DNA of 64,000 bases from Paraburkholderia heleia NBRC 101817 (GCF_000739775.1 NZ_BBJH01000035.1:45789-109788), one strand, 5' to 3'; shown: positions 36,578 through 45,121, numbered from the stretch's first letter. Notes: a model not told the origin generated them from the sequence alone. Numbers and translations are program-made.

Positions 36578-36892
36578 TCAGGCACGCTGCGCGTAGACGT
36601 TGCACCAGCCATCGGCGGCGACGCTCTTGCCTGGGAACATCGGGCACGCGCCCGAGGCGTCGGCCGCCGCGCCGGCATAGAAGCGGCAAGTCGCGCAGCG
36701 CTGACCCGCTGCGTACTTCGGGAACTTGCCTGCGTCGACGCTGCTGGCTTTGGCGCGATAGCCGAGCGCCTTGGCGGTGGGGTCGTTCTCGTCGACGAGG
36801 GGCGGCCCGGCGAGTGCGCGCCCGGCCGTGGCGAGCGCGGCGCAAAGGCCGGCGGTGTGAAGGATGAAGATTCTGCGATTGCGGGAGATCAT
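36578..36892 (-). CDS. high-potential iron-sulfur protein (HiPIP)
   Basis: The 104-residue exported protein has a Tat-like signal (SRNRRIFILHTAG with the twin arginine) and a mature HiPIP domain. The four cluster cysteines are Cys66, Cys69, Cys83 and Cys97 in the spacing C-x2-C-x13-C-x13-C, with the typical GWCNVY end. HiPIPs carry one electron at high potential in the periplasm. It lies 19 bases after the cytochrome fusion gene in the PQQ dehydrogenase operon, so it is the probable onward electron carrier from that dehydrogenase, a partner not usual for XoxF or PedH systems. Confidence 0.9.
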   Translation of the reverse strand: MISRNRRIFILHTAGLCAALATAGRALAGPPLVDENDPTAKALGYRAKASSVDAGKFPKYAAGQRCATCRFYAGAAADASGACPMFPGKSVAADGWCNVYAQRA

Positions 36893-36911
36893 GCTGGTTT
36901 CCTGGGTTGTG

Positions 36912-38111
36912 TTAGTGGCGCGGTCCGGCGTTCAGCGGCGTGGTCGACGATTGCGCGGCGTCGGAAGTCAGCTTCGCGTTGCCCGCGTCATAGCCGTTCG
37001 TGTAGAGCAGGAAGGCCATCAGATCGGCGTACTCCTGATCGCTCATCTTGCCCGGGCGGTCGGCCGGCATGTTGGTCGACATGTACTGGTAGATGCCGCC
37101 GATGGTCAGATGCGAATTCGCAGCCGGGGCGAAGGCCGGCCCGCTCAGCGCCGGCGCGGTGATGCCTTCGAGTTGCGCGCCGTGGCATTTTGCACAGGAT
37201 TCCGAATAAAGATGCTCGCCGTGCTCGACCTGTTCGTGATCGAATGCGGGCGCGTTGCCGCCAGCGGTCGCGGAGACCTTGATGAAGGCGCCTCGGCTGT
37301 CCATGGCTGCGCGCTGATATGAGACCTTCGTGCTTTCGCGCGAGGCGCTCGCGGCGCTTTCCGGCAGCGTCCAGCCGCGCGTGAGCGCGGCGAGACGGCC
37401 GTCTTCGTTCATGCGCGCGAGGGCGTTGTCGATGCGCGTTTGCAGCGCACGCATGCCGGACCCCGAAGCGAACACGAGATGCCAGTCGGCATACGGCGAA
37501 GCCGCCGCCGCGACCGCGAATCGATGCTGCGGATGCGCGCGCTGATAAGCCACGACGGCCGGATACCAGACGATAGCGCGCTGCGCGCGCCCTTTCGCGA
37601 CCGCGTCGACGGTCAGTTCGGAGGTGTTCTCCAGGTCGAAGCGCGCGTTTTTTTGCTGCACGGCGATGAGTTGCGACGGACTGGACCAGGTCGCCGCGAC
37701 CGTTTCCTTGCCGTCGGCGGCGGGTGCGCTGGCGCGGGGGTGGCGCAGCGTGACGCTGACGTAGCCCGAGCGCAGGTAGCCTTGCGAGAAAATCATCTGC
37801 GAGCCCGACGCGTCGGCGACGCTCGAGCGTGGGAAGCCTGCCACGAGGTCGCAGTCGCGGCCCAGCGAACTGGCGAGTTCGTGAGCCGAGATGCCGTCGT
37901 CGCCGCCGTCGTCGATGCCGTGGGTGACGAACGTTGCGGCCACGCCGGCGGTTTTCAGCACGGCGCGCGCGACGGCCTGGTCGAGCGCGGCTGTGGGGCT
38001 GCCCGGCAGCGTGCAAACACGCACGGCGTTTTCCGCAGCATGAGCGCTGATATGCGCGCCGCCGGCCGCGAACGCGGCGGCCATGGCGAGCCAGGTGATC
38101 CGGATGTTCAT
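36912..38111 (-). CDS. XoxJ-like periplasmic binding protein fused to cytochrome c (XoxG-like)
   Basis: The 399-residue exported protein has a signal peptide (1-25), then a family-3 solute-binding-like region (about 30-255: VRVCTLPGSPTAALDQAVARAVLKTAGV, DCDLVAGFP, SPYADWHLVFASGSGMRALQTRIDNALARM). The C-terminal class I cytochrome c domain (about 290-375) has one haem site, CAKCHG (306-311), and probable Met ligands in the YMSTNMPADRPGKM segment. In methylotrophs the binding protein (MxaJ/XoxJ) and the cytochrome (MxaG/XoxG) are separate genes next to the dehydrogenase; here they form one polypeptide. The role expected is assisting dehydrogenase maturation and taking its electrons. It starts 95 bases after the dehydrogenase stop. 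Confidence 0.85.
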   Translation of the reverse strand: MNIRITWLAMAAAFAAGGAHISAHAAENAVRVCTLPGSPTAALDQAVARAVLKTAGVAATFVTHGIDDGGDDGISAHELASSLGRDCDLVAGFPRSSVADASGSQMIFSQGYLRSGYVSVTLRHPRASAPAADGKETVAATWSSPSQLIAVQQKNARFDLENTSELTVDAVAKGRAQRAIVWYPAVVAYQRAHPQHRFAVAAAASPYADWHLVFASGSGMRALQTRIDNALARMNEDGRLAALTRGWTLPESAASASRESTKVSYQRAAMDSRGAFIKVSATAGGNAPAFDHEQVEHGEHLYSESCAKCHGAQLEGITAPALSGPAFAPAANSHLTIGGIYQYMSTNMPADRPGKMSDQEYADLMAFLLYTNGYDAGNAKLTSDAAQSSTTPLNAGPRH

Positions 38112-38206
38112 GATCGTGTGTTCCAGTGAAGTCGGGGCCGCACGCAAGCGCGGGTGGCTTGCGCACATGCGTGCGGCGGAAGGCGGGAGCGTCGTTCAGC
38201 CCTGGT

Positions 38207-39934
38207 TCAGCCCCGGTCCAGTGCGAACACGTAGAGCGTGCCGCCGCGCGGGACATCCTTTGCCACATCGGCCATCGGGCCGCCCCAGATCGGATTCGCG
38301 CCGCCGTAGCCCGCAAGCACGGCGACGTACTCCTTGCCGTCGACTTCGAACACGGAAGGCTGCGCGACGATGCCGCTCGCGAGTTGCGGGCTTTCCCAGA
38401 GCACCTTGCCGGTGGCGACGTCGAACGCATAGAGATGGCCGTCGAGCGAGCCGCTGAACGCAAGACCGCTGGCCGTGGTCGCTACGCCGCCGTTCCAGGG
38501 CATCTTGCTCCAGTGGCCCCAGAGCTTCTTGCCGGTATTCACGTCGATGGCCTGCAGTTCGCCATAGCCTTCGCTGCCCGGTTCAGGCTTGATTTCGAAG
38601 CCCTCGCCGAGATAGGGCAGGCCTTCCATATAGCTCACCGACTTGCCCGAGAGGCTCATGCACGCGTGCAGCGAGGGCACCACGGCGATGTGGCGCTCCG
38701 GATCGTAGGACACCGACCACCAGTTCTTGCCGCCCAGGAAGCTCGGGCAAGTGTCGATCGTCGTGCCGGCCTTCGGGTATTTCGACGGGTCCTGAACCGG
38801 CTTGCCGTCGTCCGTGTAGCCCGTCACCGAGGTGGCCTTGACGAATGGCTCTGCGTAGATCAGCTTGCCCGTTTGCCGGTCGATGGCGTGGAAGAAGCCG
38901 TTGCGGTCGGCGTGGATGATGGCGTCGTAATCCTTGCCCTTGTACTGGATGTTCGCGAGGATCGGCGTGTTGACGCCGTCATAGTCCCACGTGTCGTTGC
39001 TCGTGTACTGGTAATGCCATTTGAGCTTGCCGTTCTTCGGGTCGAGCGCGAGCAGCGAATCGGAGTACAGATTGTCGCCGGGACGCAGCGCGGCGAGCCA
39101 CGGGCCGGGGTTGCCCACGCCCCAGTACAGCGTGCGGCTGGCGGCGTCGTAGGTGCCGGTGAGCCACGCGGCGCCGCCGCCGTGCGCCTGCATGCCGTCG
39201 GGCCAGGTTTCCGCGCCTTTTTCGCCTGAGCCCGGAATGGTGTAGCGCTTCCACACGATCGCGCCGTCGTCGGGGTTCAGCGCGGCGATGTAGCCGCGAA
39301 TGCCGTACTCGCCGCCCGAGGTGCCCACGACGATCGAGCCGTCGAGCGCGAGCGGCGCGAGCGAGAACGCGTAGCCGAGGCCCGGCTCGAACATCTGCTT
39401 CTTCCAGACCAGGTTGCCGGTTTTCGCGTCGAGCGCGGCGATCTCGCCGCTCAGCATGGCGATATAGACGTTCTTGCCGTACAGTGCCACGCCGCGGTTC
39501 ACCACGTCGCAGCACGCGGTCTTGAACGACTCCGCGCCGAGCTTCGGCTCGTATTTCCAGAGCTGCGCGCCGGTCTTTGCATCGAAGGCGTAGACATTGT
39601 CCTTCGGCGTGCTGACGAAAAGGTAGTCGCCGTTGACGATCGGCGTCGCCTCGAAGCCCTGTTTCAGCTCGGCGGGAAACGCGTAGCTCCACGCCTGTTT
39701 CAGCCCGGCGACGTTCGACGCGTCGATCTGCTTGAGCGGCGAATGCGACTGGCCGCTGTAGCTCCGATAGTACGTGAGCCAGCCCGGGTCGCTTTGCGCG
39801 CGGGTCAGGCGGTCATAGGTCACGGGCGGATAGTCCGAGGCGGCATCCACGGGGCCCGCGTTCAAGGACATCGCCGCTGCGATGGCCATTGCGCAGGTCG
39901 CAAGCCGGCTTGCCGCAGCCGAGCGTCTCTTCAT
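38207..39934 (-). CDS. PQQ-dependent alcohol dehydrogenase, predicted lanthanide type (XoxF/PedH-like)
   Basis: The 575-residue quinoprotein has a signal peptide (cleavage near residue 31, GPVDA/ASDYPP), beta-propeller tryptophan-docking repeats, and the adjacent-cysteine disulfide Cys141-Cys142 (TACCDVVNRG) typical of methanol/ethanol dehydrogenases. The active-site loop is NDTWDYDGVN: Asp317 is the expected catalytic base, and Asp319 is the additional acidic ligand that marks lanthanide-dependent enzymes (calcium MxaF has Ala there). No cytochrome domain is attached, so electrons must leave through the adjacent fusion protein or HiPIP. AGGAG precedes ATG 39934. The gene is first in its operon, behind a sigma-54 promoter at 40026-40041. 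The alcohol oxidised is unknown. Confidence 0.9.
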   Translation of the reverse strand: MKRRSAAASRLATCAMAIAAAMSLNAGPVDAASDYPPVTYDRLTRAQSDPGWLTYYRSYSGQSHSPLKQIDASNVAGLKQAWSYAFPAELKQGFEATPIVNGDYLFVSTPKDNVYAFDAKTGAQLWKYEPKLGAESFKTACCDVVNRGVALYGKNVYIAMLSGEIAALDAKTGNLVWKKQMFEPGLGYAFSLAPLALDGSIVVGTSGGEYGIRGYIAALNPDDGAIVWKRYTIPGSGEKGAETWPDGMQAHGGGAAWLTGTYDAASRTLYWGVGNPGPWLAALRPGDNLYSDSLLALDPKNGKLKWHYQYTSNDTWDYDGVNTPILANIQYKGKDYDAIIHADRNGFFHAIDRQTGKLIYAEPFVKATSVTGYTDDGKPVQDPSKYPKAGTTIDTCPSFLGGKNWWSVSYDPERHIAVVPSLHACMSLSGKSVSYMEGLPYLGEGFEIKPEPGSEGYGELQAIDVNTGKKLWGHWSKMPWNGGVATTASGLAFSGSLDGHLYAFDVATGKVLWESPQLASGIVAQPSVFEVDGKEYVAVLAGYGGANPIWGGPMADVAKDVPRGGTLYVFALDRG

Positions 39935-40025
39935 CTTCGTCTCCTGAGTATTGTCGATGCACGGCCGGGAAGCGGTCAGGCTGGATGCGCGGGGGATGGG
40001 GCCGGTCCGGGTGCGCTGCCGTTCT

Positions 40026-40041
40026 TGCAAGTCGTATGCCA
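40026..40041 (-). promoter_or_regulatory. sigma-54 promoter of the PQQ dehydrogenase operon
   Basis: On the minus strand the sequence TGGCATACGACTTGCA has the -24 GG and -12 GC elements at the obligatory 10-bp spacing (TGGCA and TTGCA exact). Transcription should begin near 40015, about 80 bases before the dehydrogenase start. A sigma-54 activator gene is at 42975. Confidence 0.75.
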
Positions 40042-40120
40042 TTCGCCGCGAAGCGTTGCGCCACGGGCGTTGCAGCCCGTTGCCCGGCTTCCCGGCGAGG
40101 TGCCCCGCGGGTGGCCGATG

Positions 40121-40169
40121 TGTTGCATTCCGGTACAGGCCGCGGTGAAAAGTGTTGGCGAACGTGACA
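40121..40169. promoter_or_regulatory. paired activator-binding sites shared by divergent sigma-54 promoters
   Basis: Two 17-bp TGT-N11-ACA elements, TGTTGCATTCCGGTACA (40121-40137) and TGTTGGCGAACGTGACA (40153-40169), start 32 bp apart (three turns). They lie about 105 bp behind the minus-strand promoter and about 125-160 bp behind the plus-strand promoter, the range for enhancer-binding proteins. The same motif recurs upstream of pqqA. Confidence 0.6.
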
Positions 40170-40268
40170 GTGGGCCGGTGGCGCAACGAGGCGCTGCGAG
40201 GTATCGCGCATACCGAGGCGCGCGCGGAGGCACGCGCGCCGCACGGCAAAGGACGCCGCCATGCACGC

Positions 40269-40284
40269 TGGCACGTTCCTGGCT
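40269..40284 (+). promoter_or_regulatory. sigma-54 promoter of the TonB-dependent receptor
   Basis: TGGCACGTTCCTGGCT fits TGGCACG-N4-TTGCW with one mismatch in the -12 box and correct GG-to-GC spacing. The predicted start of transcription is near 40296, just before the GAGGAG ribosome binding site of the receptor gene. Confidence 0.7.
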
Positions 40285-40309
40285 AGATCACGGCAAAGAG
40301 GAGACGGTT

Positions 40310-42697
40310 GTGTGCGCATCGGTCGGCGTTCGACACTACGGCGTCGAGCGGCACGAGCGCATAAAAAAATGGAGACGAAAGTTGATCCGGGAGAAGGCGG
40401 CGGGCGCGAGCCGGGGCAGCGCCAGGCGCGCATATGCGGCGGGCGCGAGCCTCGCACTCGGCGCGCTGTGCGCCGGCGCATCCACACCAGCCGTCGCACA
40501 GGCACAAGGCGCAGTGGACAAGAACGCGCCGAGCCCGCCCGTGCTGCCCGCTGTCATGGTGGTCGGCACGACGCCGCTGCTCGGCATCGGCACGCCGCTC
40601 GCGGAGGTGCCGGCCAACGTGCAGACCGTGAACGCGCAGGACATCGCGACACAGCACCGCGAAACGCTGACCGACTTCTTCGCCGCGAACCTGCCGGGTG
40701 TGAGCGTGACCGACGCCCAGGGCAATCCTTTCCAGATGAACCTCAACTATCGCGGCTTCACGGCCTCGCCGGTCCTTGGCACCCCTCAGGGATTGTCGGT
40801 GTTCGTCGACGGCGTGCGCGTGAACGAGCCGTTTGGCGACGTCGTGAACTGGGACCTGATACCGACCGGGGCGATCGACAAGATCCAGCTCATTCCGGGC
40901 TCGAATCCTGTCTACGGCCTCAACACGCTGGGCGGTGCCATCGCGATCACGACGAAGAACGGCCGCACGAGCCCCGGCGGCGACATCGATCTTTCGGGCG
41001 GCTCATGGGGTCGCAAGAGTGCACAGTTCGAGCAGGGCGGCACATTCGGGCCGCATGTCGACTACTATGCGAACGCGAACATCACGAACGACAACGGCTG
41101 GGCCGACCACAACGCGAGCCGCGTGCGCCAGGCGTTCGGCAAGCTGCGCTACGCCGACGACGACACGACGCTCTCGATATCGGGCGGCGGCGCGGACAAC
41201 CAGTTGTACGGCAGCCAGACCATTCCGCGCTCGTTTCTGGACAATCCGAACCAGGCCTACACGTATCCGGACCTGAATCGCAACAGCGTGGGCTACCTCA
41301 CGCTCTCGGGAGACCATTTCTTCAACGACAACGTGGAGCTGAGCGGCAACGCCTACTATCGCCATTTGCGCAACGAGAACGTGAGCAGCAACAACAACAC
41401 GGATTACGGCTCGATCGACGCCGGCGGCAACGTCGACACGCTGCAGGGCACCAACGTCGATTCCATCGTGACGACGGACAGCTTCGGTGCGAGCCTGCAG
41501 CTGACGCTGCTCGGCAAGCTGGGCGGCATGGGGAGCCAGCTCGTGGCGGGCGTGGCGGCGGACTTCGCGAACTCGCGCTACGTTTCCTCTTCGCAGGAAG
41601 CCGCCTTCACGCCCGAGCGCGCGACAGTCGGGATCGGCGATTTCGTTCAGCAGACCGATGCGAGAACGCGCAACGCGAACTATGGCATCTACCTGAACGA
41701 AACGCTCACGATCACGCCACAATGGACGCTCACGCTGTCCGGCCGCTACGACTGGGCGAGTGCGCGCATTGCGGACGAAAGCGGCGTGCAGCCGCTACTC
41801 GACGGTTATCACACGTTCTCGCGCTTCAATCCGGCCGTCGGGCTCAACTGGAATCCGCTGCCCGCCGTCACCGTCTACGCGGCCTACAACGAGGGCATGC
41901 GGGCGCCAACCGCAATCGAGCTGGCCTGCGCGGACCCGGCTGCGCCATGCTCGCTGCCGAACGACTTCGTGGCCGACCCGGCGCTGCAACCGGTGGTCTC
42001 GAAGACGTTCGAGGCCGGTGCGCGCGGTCGCGTCGGCGCGCAGACCACGTGGAGCGCCGCGGCGTTCAGCACCACGCTCGCCAACGACATCGAGTTCGTG
42101 AGCGCGGCGGGCAGCACGCAAGGCTATTTTCAGAACGTCGGCAAGACACGCCGCCAGGGTGTCGAGCTGGCGGGTCACACGGCGTTCGGCCCCGTTGGCA
42201 TCAGCCTGAACTACAGCTATGTGGATGCGACCTACCGCTCGGCATGGACCGAGCAGAGCCCCGCGAATGCTTCGGCGGATGTGCACGGCGTGATCACGGT
42301 GCGGCCGGGCGACCACGTGCCCGGCATTCCCGCGCATGCCGTCAAGCTGCGGCTCGACTATGCGGCCACGGCGCAATGGAGCATCGGCACGAACATCACG
42401 TGGCGCAGCGGCGTGTATGCGCAAGGCGACGAAAACAATCAGGATGCCAATGGAAAGATCGCGGGTTATGTGCTCGTGGATCTCGACACGCGCTATCGCG
42501 TCACGAAACGGCTGGAGGTCTACGCGAACGTGACGAACCTGTTCGACAGGCGCTATGCGAGTTTCGGCGTGCTGGGCCAGAACGTCTTCAACGGGCCCGG
42601 TCACACGTTCGACGGTGCGCATCCGGTAAACGAGCCATTCGTTGGACCAGGCGCGCCGCGCGGTTTCTGGGTGGGTCTGCATTACGCCTGGGGTTGA
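40310..42697 (+). CDS. TonB-dependent outer-membrane receptor of the PQQ island
   Basis: The receptor of about 795 residues has a long basic N-terminus followed by a hydrophobic signal (AAGASLALGALCAGASTPAVAQA) and a plug domain. The plug includes LAEVPANVQTVNAQDI, TLTDFFAANLPGVSVTDAQGNPFQMNLNYRGFTASPVLGTPQGLSVFVDGVRVNEPFGDVVNWD and VYGLNTLGGAIAITTKNG. A 22-strand-type barrel follows, ending in NVTNLFDRRYASFG and FWVGLHYAWG. GTG 40310 has GAGGAG upstream; TTG 40382 (GGAGA upstream) is the alternative. It lies head-to-head with the PQQ dehydrogenase, with shared activator sites, and a dedicated tonB-exbB-exbD set is 5 kb downstream. By analogy to LutH it may import a lanthanide chelate; import of PQQ or another substrate is also possible. 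Confidence 0.9.
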   Translation: MCASVGVRHYGVERHERIKKWRRKLIREKAAGASRGSARRAYAAGASLALGALCAGASTPAVAQAQGAVDKNAPSPPVLPAVMVVGTTPLLGIGTPLAEVPANVQTVNAQDIATQHRETLTDFFAANLPGVSVTDAQGNPFQMNLNYRGFTASPVLGTPQGLSVFVDGVRVNEPFGDVVNWDLIPTGAIDKIQLIPGSNPVYGLNTLGGAIAITTKNGRTSPGGDIDLSGGSWGRKSAQFEQGGTFGPHVDYYANANITNDNGWADHNASRVRQAFGKLRYADDDTTLSISGGGADNQLYGSQTIPRSFLDNPNQAYTYPDLNRNSVGYLTLSGDHFFNDNVELSGNAYYRHLRNENVSSNNNTDYGSIDAGGNVDTLQGTNVDSIVTTDSFGASLQLTLLGKLGGMGSQLVAGVAADFANSRYVSSSQEAAFTPERATVGIGDFVQQTDARTRNANYGIYLNETLTITPQWTLTLSGRYDWASARIADESGVQPLLDGYHTFSRFNPAVGLNWNPLPAVTVYAAYNEGMRAPTAIELACADPAAPCSLPNDFVADPALQPVVSKTFEAGARGRVGAQTTWSAAAFSTTLANDIEFVSAAGSTQGYFQNVGKTRRQGVELAGHTAFGPVGISLNYSYVDATYRSAWTEQSPANASADVHGVITVRPGDHVPGIPAHAVKLRLDYAATAQWSIGTNITWRSGVYAQGDENNQDANGKIAGYVLVDLDTRYRVTKRLEVYANVTNLFDRRYASFGVLGQNVFNGPGHTFDGAHPVNEPFVGPGAPRGFWVGLHYAWG

Positions 42698-42895
42698 AGG
42701 AGGGGCAGAGTGCACGCATCGGGGTGAGTCCGCATTCCTCCATGCGGGCCATTTGCGGTAATACACAGACTGGCGCATCGCCGCGGCACGTGTTACGACC
42801 GACGCACGGTGCTTTGCATACGATTCGCTTACACAGCGTGTTGCGCGTCGCGTGCGCGTTCGGTGCAGGCCGGCTGCCTGGAATCGGGAGCCGGA

Positions 42896-42911
42896 TGGCC
42901 CGGAGCTTGCT
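42896..42911 (+). promoter_or_regulatory. sigma-54 promoter of the activator gene
   Basis: TGGCCCGGAGCTTGCT matches TGGCACG-N4-TTGCW with one mismatch and exact spacing, about 65 bases before the activator start. It suggests positive autoregulation. Clear 17-bp activator sites were not found here. Confidence 0.6.
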
Positions 42912-42974
42912 AATAGAGGACACCGAGAAATATCGAAGTGTCCGGCAAGGTACCGGCCAATCGTGGAGGAGAGC

Positions 42975-44963
42975 ATGCGCGACGACGTTCATATGGCCGC
43001 GGGGCAAGCGGTCCAGATATCCAATGGCTGGCCCGCACCGGCCATCCGGAAGGCGCACGAGCGCTCGGAGACCTTCGGTCTGCGCGCGACGGCGAGACCG
43101 GATTACGATGTGCTTTCGGGCGCGGGGCTCGAGCTCAAGCGCGAGCAGAACCGCGTACTGTGCATGCATGCCACGCCGGTCATGGAGACGCTGCACGAGC
43201 AGATCGTCAACACGCAAAGCATGATCGTGCTGACCAATGCCGAAGGATTGATCCTGCATTCGATCGGCGACGACGATTTCCTCCAGCGCGCCGAAAAGGT
43301 CGCGCTGCGGCCCGGCGCCAACTGGGCCGAGGACCGCCAGGGCACCAACGCCATCGGCACTGCGCTCGCCGAGCGCTGTGCGATGGTCGTGCACGGCGAC
43401 CAGCATTACCTCGCGGCGAACCGCTTCCTCACCTGCTCGAGCGTGCCGATCTTCGACCCGTACGGCGACGTGATCGGCGTGCTGGACGTGACGGGCGACC
43501 ACCGCAGCTATCACCAGCACACCATGGCGCTCGCGCGCATGTCCGTGCAGATGATTGAGAATCATTTGTTTGCCACGACTTTTCAGGAGACGCTGCAGGT
43601 CTCGTTTCACGGCCGCCCGGAATTCCTCGGCACGCTCATGGAAGGCATCGCCGCCTTCACGTGCGACGGGCGTTTTCTCTCGGCCAACCGCAGCGCGCAA
43701 TTTCAGCTCGGCCTCTCGCTCGCCGCGCTGCGCGCCCATACGCTCTCGTCGCTATTCCAGACGACGAGCGCGCAACTCATCGACCGGATGCGCGCGGGGC
43801 TGGAATCGCACCTCATGCTCAATCTGGCCAGCGGGGCAGTGGTTTGCGCGCGCGTGCAGGCGAGGCGCGCTACGCTGGCCGAAGGCGCCCGGCCCGCGGT
43901 GGTGCACGGCGCGGCTGCGCAACCGGCCGCCTGTACGATGGCGCAGCCGCCTTCCATGGGCCTTTCGCGCCTGAGCTACCTCGACACGGGCGATCCGCAG
44001 GTGGCGCTCGTGATCGCGAAGGTTCGCAAGGTGATCGGCAAGGACATTCCGGTTCTCGTGACCGGCGAAACCGGCACGGGCAAGGAGCTGCTCGCCCAGG
44101 CCATTCACAACGATTCGCCGCGCCGCGACCAGCCGTTCGTGGCAGTGAATTGCGCGTCGATTCCGGAAACGCTTATTGAATCGGAATTGTTCGGCTACGA
44201 GGAGGGCGCCTTTACCGGCGCGCGGCGCAAGGGCGCGGCGGGCAAGCTGCTGCAGGCGAACGGCGGCACGCTGTTTCTCGACGAGATCGGCGACATGCCG
44301 TATCCGCTGCAAGTGCGCCTCCTGCGCGTGCTGCAGGAGCGCATGGTCAATCCGCTCGGCTCGACAAAGACTATCCCCGTCGATATCGCGATCATCTGCG
44401 CGACGCACCGCGATCTGCGCGAGATGATCGCGCAGAACCGCTTCCGCGAGGACCTGTATTACCGGCTCAACGGCCTCGTGGTGCGCCTGCCGCCGCTGCG
44501 CGACCGCACGGATCTCGCGGTCGTGATTCAAAAGCTCCTGCATCGCGAATCGCACGGGCGTGCGAACGCGCAGCCGCTCAGCGTCGCACCGGACGTGATG
44601 GCGCTGTTCGAGCGCTGCGCCTGGCCCGGCAACTTCCGGCAGCTCGGCAACCTGCTGCGCACGGCTGCGGCCATGGTCGACGACGACGGCCAGATCCGGC
44701 GCGAGCACCTGCCCGACGACTTTTTCGACGATCTGCGCGGCTGCGGCCAGAGCCAGGCATTGCCGCCCGCGCGTGCCCACGCGGAGCCGCTCGTGCCGGA
44801 GGACGCGCGCCTCGAAGACGTGACCGCCTCGACCATCGCGGCCACGCTTGCGCGCCATGGCGGCAACGTGTCCGCTGCGGCGCGGGCGCTGGGCGTGTCG
44901 CGCAATACCATCTACCGCAAGATGCCCGCCGCCGATCCCGGCCGCGGTCCGGACGGCGCCTGA
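42975..44963 (+). CDS. sigma-54-dependent activator (AcoR-like, GAF-AAA-Fis)
   Basis: The 662-residue enhancer-binding protein has an N-terminal GAF sensory region (about 60-210; WAEDRQGTNAIGTALAE and YLAANRFLTCSSVPIFDP are typical of AcoR/alcohol regulators) and a second PAS-like segment. The AAA+ domain carries Walker A GETGTGKE (364-371), the sigma-54 contact loop GAFTGA (about 411-416) and Walker B GTLFLDEIGD. A C-terminal Fis-type helix-turn-helix ends the protein (GGNVSAAARALGVSRNTIYRKM). GGAGGAG precedes ATG 42975. It sits between the receptor and pqq genes and is the obvious activator of the sigma-54 promoters at 40026, 40269, 42896 and 45106, presumably responding to the alcohol substrate. 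Confidence 0.93.
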   Translation: MRDDVHMAAGQAVQISNGWPAPAIRKAHERSETFGLRATARPDYDVLSGAGLELKREQNRVLCMHATPVMETLHEQIVNTQSMIVLTNAEGLILHSIGDDDFLQRAEKVALRPGANWAEDRQGTNAIGTALAERCAMVVHGDQHYLAANRFLTCSSVPIFDPYGDVIGVLDVTGDHRSYHQHTMALARMSVQMIENHLFATTFQETLQVSFHGRPEFLGTLMEGIAAFTCDGRFLSANRSAQFQLGLSLAALRAHTLSSLFQTTSAQLIDRMRAGLESHLMLNLASGAVVCARVQARRATLAEGARPAVVHGAAAQPAACTMAQPPSMGLSRLSYLDTGDPQVALVIAKVRKVIGKDIPVLVTGETGTGKELLAQAIHNDSPRRDQPFVAVNCASIPETLIESELFGYEEGAFTGARRKGAAGKLLQANGGTLFLDEIGDMPYPLQVRLLRVLQERMVNPLGSTKTIPVDIAIICATHRDLREMIAQNRFREDLYYRLNGLVVRLPPLRDRTDLAVVIQKLLHRESHGRANAQPLSVAPDVMALFERCAWPGNFRQLGNLLRTAAAMVDDDGQIRREHLPDDFFDDLRGCGQSQALPPARAHAEPLVPEDARLEDVTASTIAATLARHGGNVSAAARALGVSRNTIYRKMPAADPGRGPDGA

Positions 44964-45015
44964 AGCGCCATTCGCGCGGCCAGGTCCTTCCCTGCTTTCT
45001 CCTCTGTCCCACGGG

Positions 45016-45053
45016 TGTTGCATCCTGTAGCACCCGTGTTCCGAAACGCAACA
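45016..45053. promoter_or_regulatory. paired activator-binding sites upstream of pqqA
   Basis: TGTTGCATCCTGTAGCA (45016-45032) and TGTTCCGAAACGCAACA (45037-45053) start 21 bp apart (two turns). The second is a near-perfect palindrome. Together they also form a longer GGGTGTTGC/GCAACACCC inverted repeat. They resemble the sites at 40121-40169 and lie 70-105 bp behind the pqqA sigma-54 promoter. Confidence 0.65.
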
Positions 45054-45105
45054 CCCTCTGCCTCGCCCGCGGCACGTGCCGCATCGAGCGAGCGCCGGCT
45101 CGCAC

Positions 45106-45121
45106 CGGCATGCCCCTTGCT
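45106..45121 (+). promoter_or_regulatory. sigma-54 promoter of the pqq-tonB operon
   Basis: CGGCATGCCCCTTGCT has GG at -24, TTGCT at -12 and the required spacing; only the first base and one inner base depart from consensus. Transcription would start near 45132, 54 bases before pqqA. Confidence 0.65.
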
